Of a DNA stretch of 9,444 nt, positions 6,594-9,444 are shown piece by piece. The position numbers and the translations under genes were made by a program. Origin of the DNA: Coriobacteriia bacterium (GTDB lineage Bacteria; Actinomycetota; Coriobacteriia; Anaerosomatales; SLCP01); NCBI GenBank assembly GCA_007125735.1, contig SLCP01000036.1:1-9444 (forward strand), written 5' to 3'. Each line of letters begins with the position of its first letter. Within the stretch, counting starts at the first letter, position 1. Under the pieces are notes generated by a model. It made no database searches, had not been told where the DNA came from, and saw nothing but the letters and a program-made list of their open reading frames with translations.

Positions 6594-8333
6594 TCACTCC
6601 CCTCCCGGATCCGGTGTCACCGTTTCGATGACCGAGGACTCGCGCACGCTCGATGGCGGTATCTTCAGATGCGCCACAGCAAACGACGCGACCTCGCGGA
6701 ACACCGGCGCCGCGACCACGCCACCGTAGATCGCACCCTTGGGTTCGTCGACCGTCACGACGATGAGGAGCTGCGGGTCCTCGGCTGGCAAGAATCCTGC
6801 GAACGACGAGATGTACGCCCCCTGCGCATACCCGCGTCCATCGGTGCGTGCCTTCTGAGCGGTACCCGTCTTTCCGGCGACCGCATACCCGGGCACGGCT
6901 GCCGCGCCGCCCGTTCCGTCGGTGACCGACGCCACCATGATGTCGCGGGTCGCCGCGGCCGCTTCCTCCGATATCGCCCGTTCCACCGGCCATGAGAACT
7001 CGATGTCCTCACGCTGCGGCACGCCGAGGATGAAGTGAGGCGACGGCAGGTAGCCGCCGTTGGCGATCGCGCACATCGCGCGGGCGAGTTGCAGCGGCGT
7101 CATCGAAACGCCCTGCCCGAACGGGATGTTGCCGATGGACGAGCCCGACCACTGATCGACCGGCGGAAGGTAGCCGAGCGCCTCGCCGGGGAAATCGATG
7201 CCGGTCCGCTCGGTGAGGCCGAAGCGAGAGAAGTACTCGTAGAGCCGCTCGGGACCGAGCGCCTGCCCGAGCAGGACGGTGCCGACGTTGGACGAGTTCA
7301 TCACGATCTCGCCGAGGGTCCATTCAGCGGTCGGACGCGGATGAGCCTCCTTGATGGTCCGGCCCCCGACCGAGATCGTGGGCGGCAGCGTGAAGACGTC
7401 ATCCGGGCCGTGCAGCCCTGCATCGATGACCGCGGCTGCCGTGAGCGACTTCACGGTCGAACCGGGTTCGTAGACATCGGTGATCGCCCGGTTGCGGCGC
7501 GACGCCTCGTCGGAGTCCCCGTAATTGTTCGGGTTGAACCCCGGCACCGACGCGATCGCGTAGACCTCGCCGCTGCGCGGATCCATGACCACGATCGAGG
7601 CCGACTTCGCCTGCCACGTGTCGACGGCTGCCTGTAGGTGCAGCTGGGCAGCGTACTGGATGTCCTTGTCGATCGTCAGCACGACATCGTGGCCGTGAAC
7701 CGGCTCCTCTGCGTGAACCACACCACCCGGCAGCACCCGGCCAAAGGGATCGCGTTCCGCTAGCACGTAGCCCGCTTCTCCCCGCAGCACGTGGTCGTAG
7801 TGCTTCTCGAGACCGGCGAGTCCCTCGTCGTCGATTCCCACGAAGCCGAGAAGCTGCGAGGCGAGCTCCCCGCACGGATACGTGCGCCGGGAATCCTTCA
7901 GCATGCCTATACCGGAGAGTTTGAGCGACTCGAGCGCACCCGCCCGCTCCATGTCGACCTTGCGCCCGATGTAGACGAAGCCCGAATCCCGCTGCAGTCG
8001 CTCGGCGTAGTCGCTACTATCTCCGCCGAGCACCGAAGAGAGCGCCTCGGCTGTCGACGTCGCGTCTTGTACGAGGCGCGGCGTCGCGTACACGGTGCGC
8101 GCCTCGATGGAGACCGCCAGCGGGTCGCCGCTGCGGTCGAGGATCGAACCGCGCTTGGGCGCAAGTTCGAGCTCCCGCGTGCGCTGGGTCTCGGCTCTCT
8201 CGGCATATGCCGGCGCCATATGGATCTGAAGGTAGCCCACCCGCACCACGATCGCCGCGAGCAGCAACAGCAGTGCGCCAAGGACGAGCCGGTGACGTTC
8301 GGTGCTGCGCTTCCGGTGCGTCCGCTTGCTCAC
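6594..8333 (-). CDS. ftsI: Class B penicillin-binding protein (FtsI/PbpB type), septal transpeptidase
   Basis: A 579-residue membrane-anchored D,D-transpeptidase that cross-links new septal peptidoglycan made by FtsW. From the chosen start: a short basic cytoplasmic tail, one membrane anchor (about 16-38), then the class B N-terminal module with RGSILDR (61-67). The transpeptidase domain has all three active-site motifs: Ser292-Thr-Val-Lys295 (SxxK, nucleophile Ser292), Ser347-Ser-Asn349 (SxN) and KTGT (488-491). The protein ends about 90 residues after KTGT, with no PASTA repeats. I chose GTG at 8333 because a perfect GGAGGT lies 6 bases upstream; the longer frame from ATG at 8366 (590 residues) overlaps the ftsL stop as ATGA but is preceded by CTCCTC, which is no ribosome binding site. 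Position after rsmH-ftsL and before murE supports the divisome PBP rather than a sporulation or elongation paralogue. Confidence 0.93.
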   Translation of the reverse strand: MSKRTHRKRSTERHRLVLGALLLLLAAIVVRVGYLQIHMAPAYAERAETQRTRELELAPKRGSILDRSGDPLAVSIEARTVYATPRLVQDATSTAEALSSVLGGDSSDYAERLQRDSGFVYIGRKVDMERAGALESLKLSGIGMLKDSRRTYPCGELASQLLGFVGIDDEGLAGLEKHYDHVLRGEAGYVLAERDPFGRVLPGGVVHAEEPVHGHDVVLTIDKDIQYAAQLHLQAAVDTWQAKSASIVVMDPRSGEVYAIASVPGFNPNNYGDSDEASRRNRAITDVYEPGSTVKSLTAAAVIDAGLHGPDDVFTLPPTISVGGRTIKEAHPRPTAEWTLGEIVMNSSNVGTVLLGQALGPERLYEYFSRFGLTERTGIDFPGEALGYLPPVDQWSGSSIGNIPFGQGVSMTPLQLARAMCAIANGGYLPSPHFILGVPQREDIEFSWPVERAISEEAAAATRDIMVASVTDGTGGAAAVPGYAVAGKTGTAQKARTDGRGYAQGAYISSFAGFLPAEDPQLLIVVTVDEPKGAIYGGVVAAPVFREVASFAVAHLKIPPSSVRESSVIETVTPDPGGE

Positions 8334-8339
8334 AGGCAC

Positions 8340-8345
8340 ACCTCC
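8340..8345 (-). promoter_or_regulatory. Ribosome binding site that fixes the ftsI start
   Basis: GGAGGT on the minus strand, 6 bases before the GTG at 8333. It is the strongest Shine-Dalgarno near this gene and lies downstream of the alternative ATG at 8366, so it favours the shorter protein. Confidence 0.75.
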
Positions 8346-8362
8346 ACGTCGTGTGGGCCTTC

Positions 8363-8911
8363 TCATCGCGAGGAGGTCAGCGCCGCATCGCCAACGAGCA
8401 GAACCTGCGCCTCGCCCGCGGTCATTCGCATGATCGAGGTCAAGACGTCAGCGACCACCTCCGCGCGATCCGATCGACGCGCACCGGAGGCGTCAGCTGC
8501 CGTCTCGGCGGCGGAGGGGGCGTTCACCGCGAGCTCGATGTAATCGATCTCTCCAGCGGCTTTCATCTTCATCGAAGTCTCGGCAAGCCCCTGTATGCGC
8601 GGTGGCGAAACGAGCGCGCTTCGGTACGCTTCGAGCTGCTCGATGGCGATGCGCTCGGCCTCGATATCGGCCGCGAGCGAACCCGCCGCAACCGCGGCCT
8701 CGGTCGCTTTCACGGTCAGCGCGACGCGGCCCATGCCGAGCGTCGTCACGCACAGGAGCGCGACGCTTGCGACCACGAACAGGCGCCTACAGCGCTGAGC
8801 AGAGCGGGCGGTGGGCCGCCGAGGGGTGGAGCGGCCCTTCCCGCCGCGGAGGACTCGGAGGGTGGCACCGACCCCGCGGTCGCCCCGGCAGGTCCGCGCA
8901 GTCAACGCCAT
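8363..8911 (-). CDS. ftsL: FtsL-like divisome protein, with long C-terminal extension
   Basis: A 182-residue bitopic protein between rsmH and ftsI, the canonical place of ftsL. From the chosen start there is an arginine-rich cytoplasmic tail (1-43), one membrane segment (about 44-66), an Ala/Glu/Leu-rich stretch that could form a coiled coil (about 67-100), and SPPRIQGLAETSMKM (102-116), resembling the 'S..RIE.lA...lGM' end of FtsL/DivIC proteins. FtsL joins the FtsQ/DivIB-FtsB/DivIC complex and helps activate FtsW-FtsI. FtsL proteins diverge strongly, so the call rests on topology and position rather than sequence identity. A further 66 or so residues follow (117-182), Ala/Ser-rich and then partly hydrophobic, longer than usual for FtsL. 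The start ATG at 8911 has AGGAGG 8 bases upstream; an upstream in-frame start at 8962 would add 17 residues but has no comparable site. The stop is 29 bases before ftsI. Confidence 0.75.
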   Translation of the reverse strand: MALTARTCRGDRGVGATLRVLRGGKGRSTPRRPTARSAQRCRRLFVVASVALLCVTTLGMGRVALTVKATEAAVAAGSLAADIEAERIAIEQLEAYRSALVSPPRIQGLAETSMKMKAAGEIDYIELAVNAPSAAETAADASGARRSDRAEVVADVLTSIMRMTAGEAQVLLVGDAALTSSR

Positions 8912-8919
8912 CCCTCTCA

Positions 8920-8925
8920 CCTCCT
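8920..8925 (-). promoter_or_regulatory. Ribosome binding site of ftsL
   Basis: A perfect AGGAGG on the minus strand, 8 bases before the ATG at 8911, in the 51-base gap after rsmH. It favours the 182-residue protein over a longer form starting at 8962. I see no promoter or terminator in the gap. Confidence 0.75.
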
Positions 8926-8962
8926 CGTTCCATACCAGTCGGTCACGTGCCTTGCCCCCCAC

Positions 8963-9444
8963 CTACACGCGTTCCGCGGCCCGCAGCTTGGCGCTACGGG
9001 AGCGCGGGTTGCGCTCTATCTCTCCTGCCGTGGGTGCGACAGGCTTCTTCGTCACGATCCGGAGTACCGGCTCGCGTCCGCACGTGCACATCGGCAAGTC
9101 GGGCGGACACTCACACCCCGACGCAAGCTCGCCGAACACGTTCTTGACCAGGCGATCCTCGAGCGAGTGGTAGCTGATCACGACGATGCGTCCACCCTTC
9201 GTGAGCCAACGGACCGCCTGACGCAATCCGCGCTCGAGGACCTCGAGTTCGCCGTTGACCTCGATCCGCAGCGCCTGGAAGGTCCTGCGCGCCGGATGGG
9301 GTCCGCTTCTCCTGGCCGAGGCGGGGATAGCGTCTTTGATGACCGAGACGAGGTCCCCTGTGGTCTGGAGTGCCCGGCGGCCCCGCGCGGCTACGATGAA
9401 GGCTGCGATGCGCGAGGCCCACCGTTCCTCACCGTACTCGCCGA
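8963..9444 (-). CDS. rsmH: RsmH (MraW) C-terminal part: 16S rRNA m4C1402 methyltransferase (partial)
   Basis: The gene enters from the right edge; 159 codons plus the stop are visible, about half of a normal RsmH (around 310 residues). RsmH uses S-adenosylmethionine to N4-methylate C1402 of 16S rRNA and is the usual gene before ftsL in dcw clusters. Reading from 9442 the fragment begins GEYGEERWASRIAAFIV, and contains HPARRTFQALRIEVNGELE (fragment residues 46-64), KGGRIVVISYHSLEDRLVK (82-100) and a C-terminal RSRSAKLRAAERV. These match the conserved FQALRIxVNxEL and ISFHSLEDRxVK blocks of the family. Between them and the end is a four-cysteine motif, CECPPDLPMCTCG (110-122), common in RsmH proteins and possibly metal-binding. 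The start codon and SAM-binding motif lie outside the window. Confidence 0.95.
   Translation of the reverse strand, partial: GEYGEERWASRIAAFIVAARGRRALQTTGDLVSVIKDAIPASARRSGPHPARRTFQALRIEVNGELEVLERGLRQAVRWLTKGGRIVVISYHSLEDRLVKNVFGELASGCECPPDLPMCTCGREPVLRIVTKKPVAPTAGEIERNPRSRSAKLRAAERV

Noticed and set aside
8334..8362. Possible terminator or regulatory hairpin in the ftsL-ftsI gap
   Set aside because: The gap is only 29 bases and is explained by the ftsI ribosome binding site; I see no stable inverted repeat with a T-run here or in the other gaps.
1..9444. A hidden new system, mobile element or defence cassette
   Set aside because: Nearly all bases are used by well-known dcw genes in their standard order, with uniform base composition and no repeats or foreign-looking segment.

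Overview
The window is one tightly packed stretch of a bacterial division and cell wall (dcw) cluster. Every gene I can support lies on the minus strand, so transcription runs from high to low coordinates. In that order the genes are: rsmH (only its C-terminal part is inside the window), an ftsL-like gene, a class B penicillin-binding protein (ftsI/pbpB type), murE, murF, mraY, murD, ftsW, and the first 38 codons of murG, which runs off the left edge. This is the conserved gene order seen in many Actinomycetota and Bacillota.

The DNA is GC-rich (roughly two thirds by eye), codons end mostly in G or C, and seven of the eight visible start codons are GTG. Together with the gene order this suggests a high-GC Gram-positive-lineage bacterium, most likely Actinomycetota. 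A Coriobacteriia-like lineage is possible, but I cannot place it firmly. MurE carries the DNPR signature of enzymes that add meso-diaminopimelate, so the peptidoglycan is probably of the DAP type.

Layout: 8963-9444 rsmH end; 8363-8911 ftsL-like; 6594-8333 ftsI; 5089-6543 murE; 3683-5095 murF; 2647-3690 mraY; 1263-2645 murD; 26-1261 ftsW; 1-114 murG start. Junctions are a 51-base gap, a 29-base gap, a 50-base gap, a 7-base overlap, an 8-base overlap, two 1-base gaps and finally an 89-base overlap (ftsW/murG). This points to a single operon with extensive translational coupling. No stretch above 51 bases lacks a gene, and I see no terminator, RNA gene, repeat, CRISPR array or mobile element.

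How the genes work together: MurD, MurE and MurF add D-Glu, the diamino acid and D-Ala-D-Ala to UDP-MurNAc-L-Ala in the cytoplasm. MraY moves the finished phospho-MurNAc-pentapeptide onto undecaprenyl phosphate (lipid I), and MurG adds GlcNAc (lipid II). FtsW polymerises lipid II and its partner PBP cross-links it at the septum, with the FtsL-like protein as a divisome link. RsmH, the 16S rRNA methyltransferase, is the usual upstream neighbour. I found no undescribed system here. The points worth a second look are the long ftsW/murG overlap, the extended FtsL-like protein, the PBP without a PASTA tail, and a possible internal promoter before murE.
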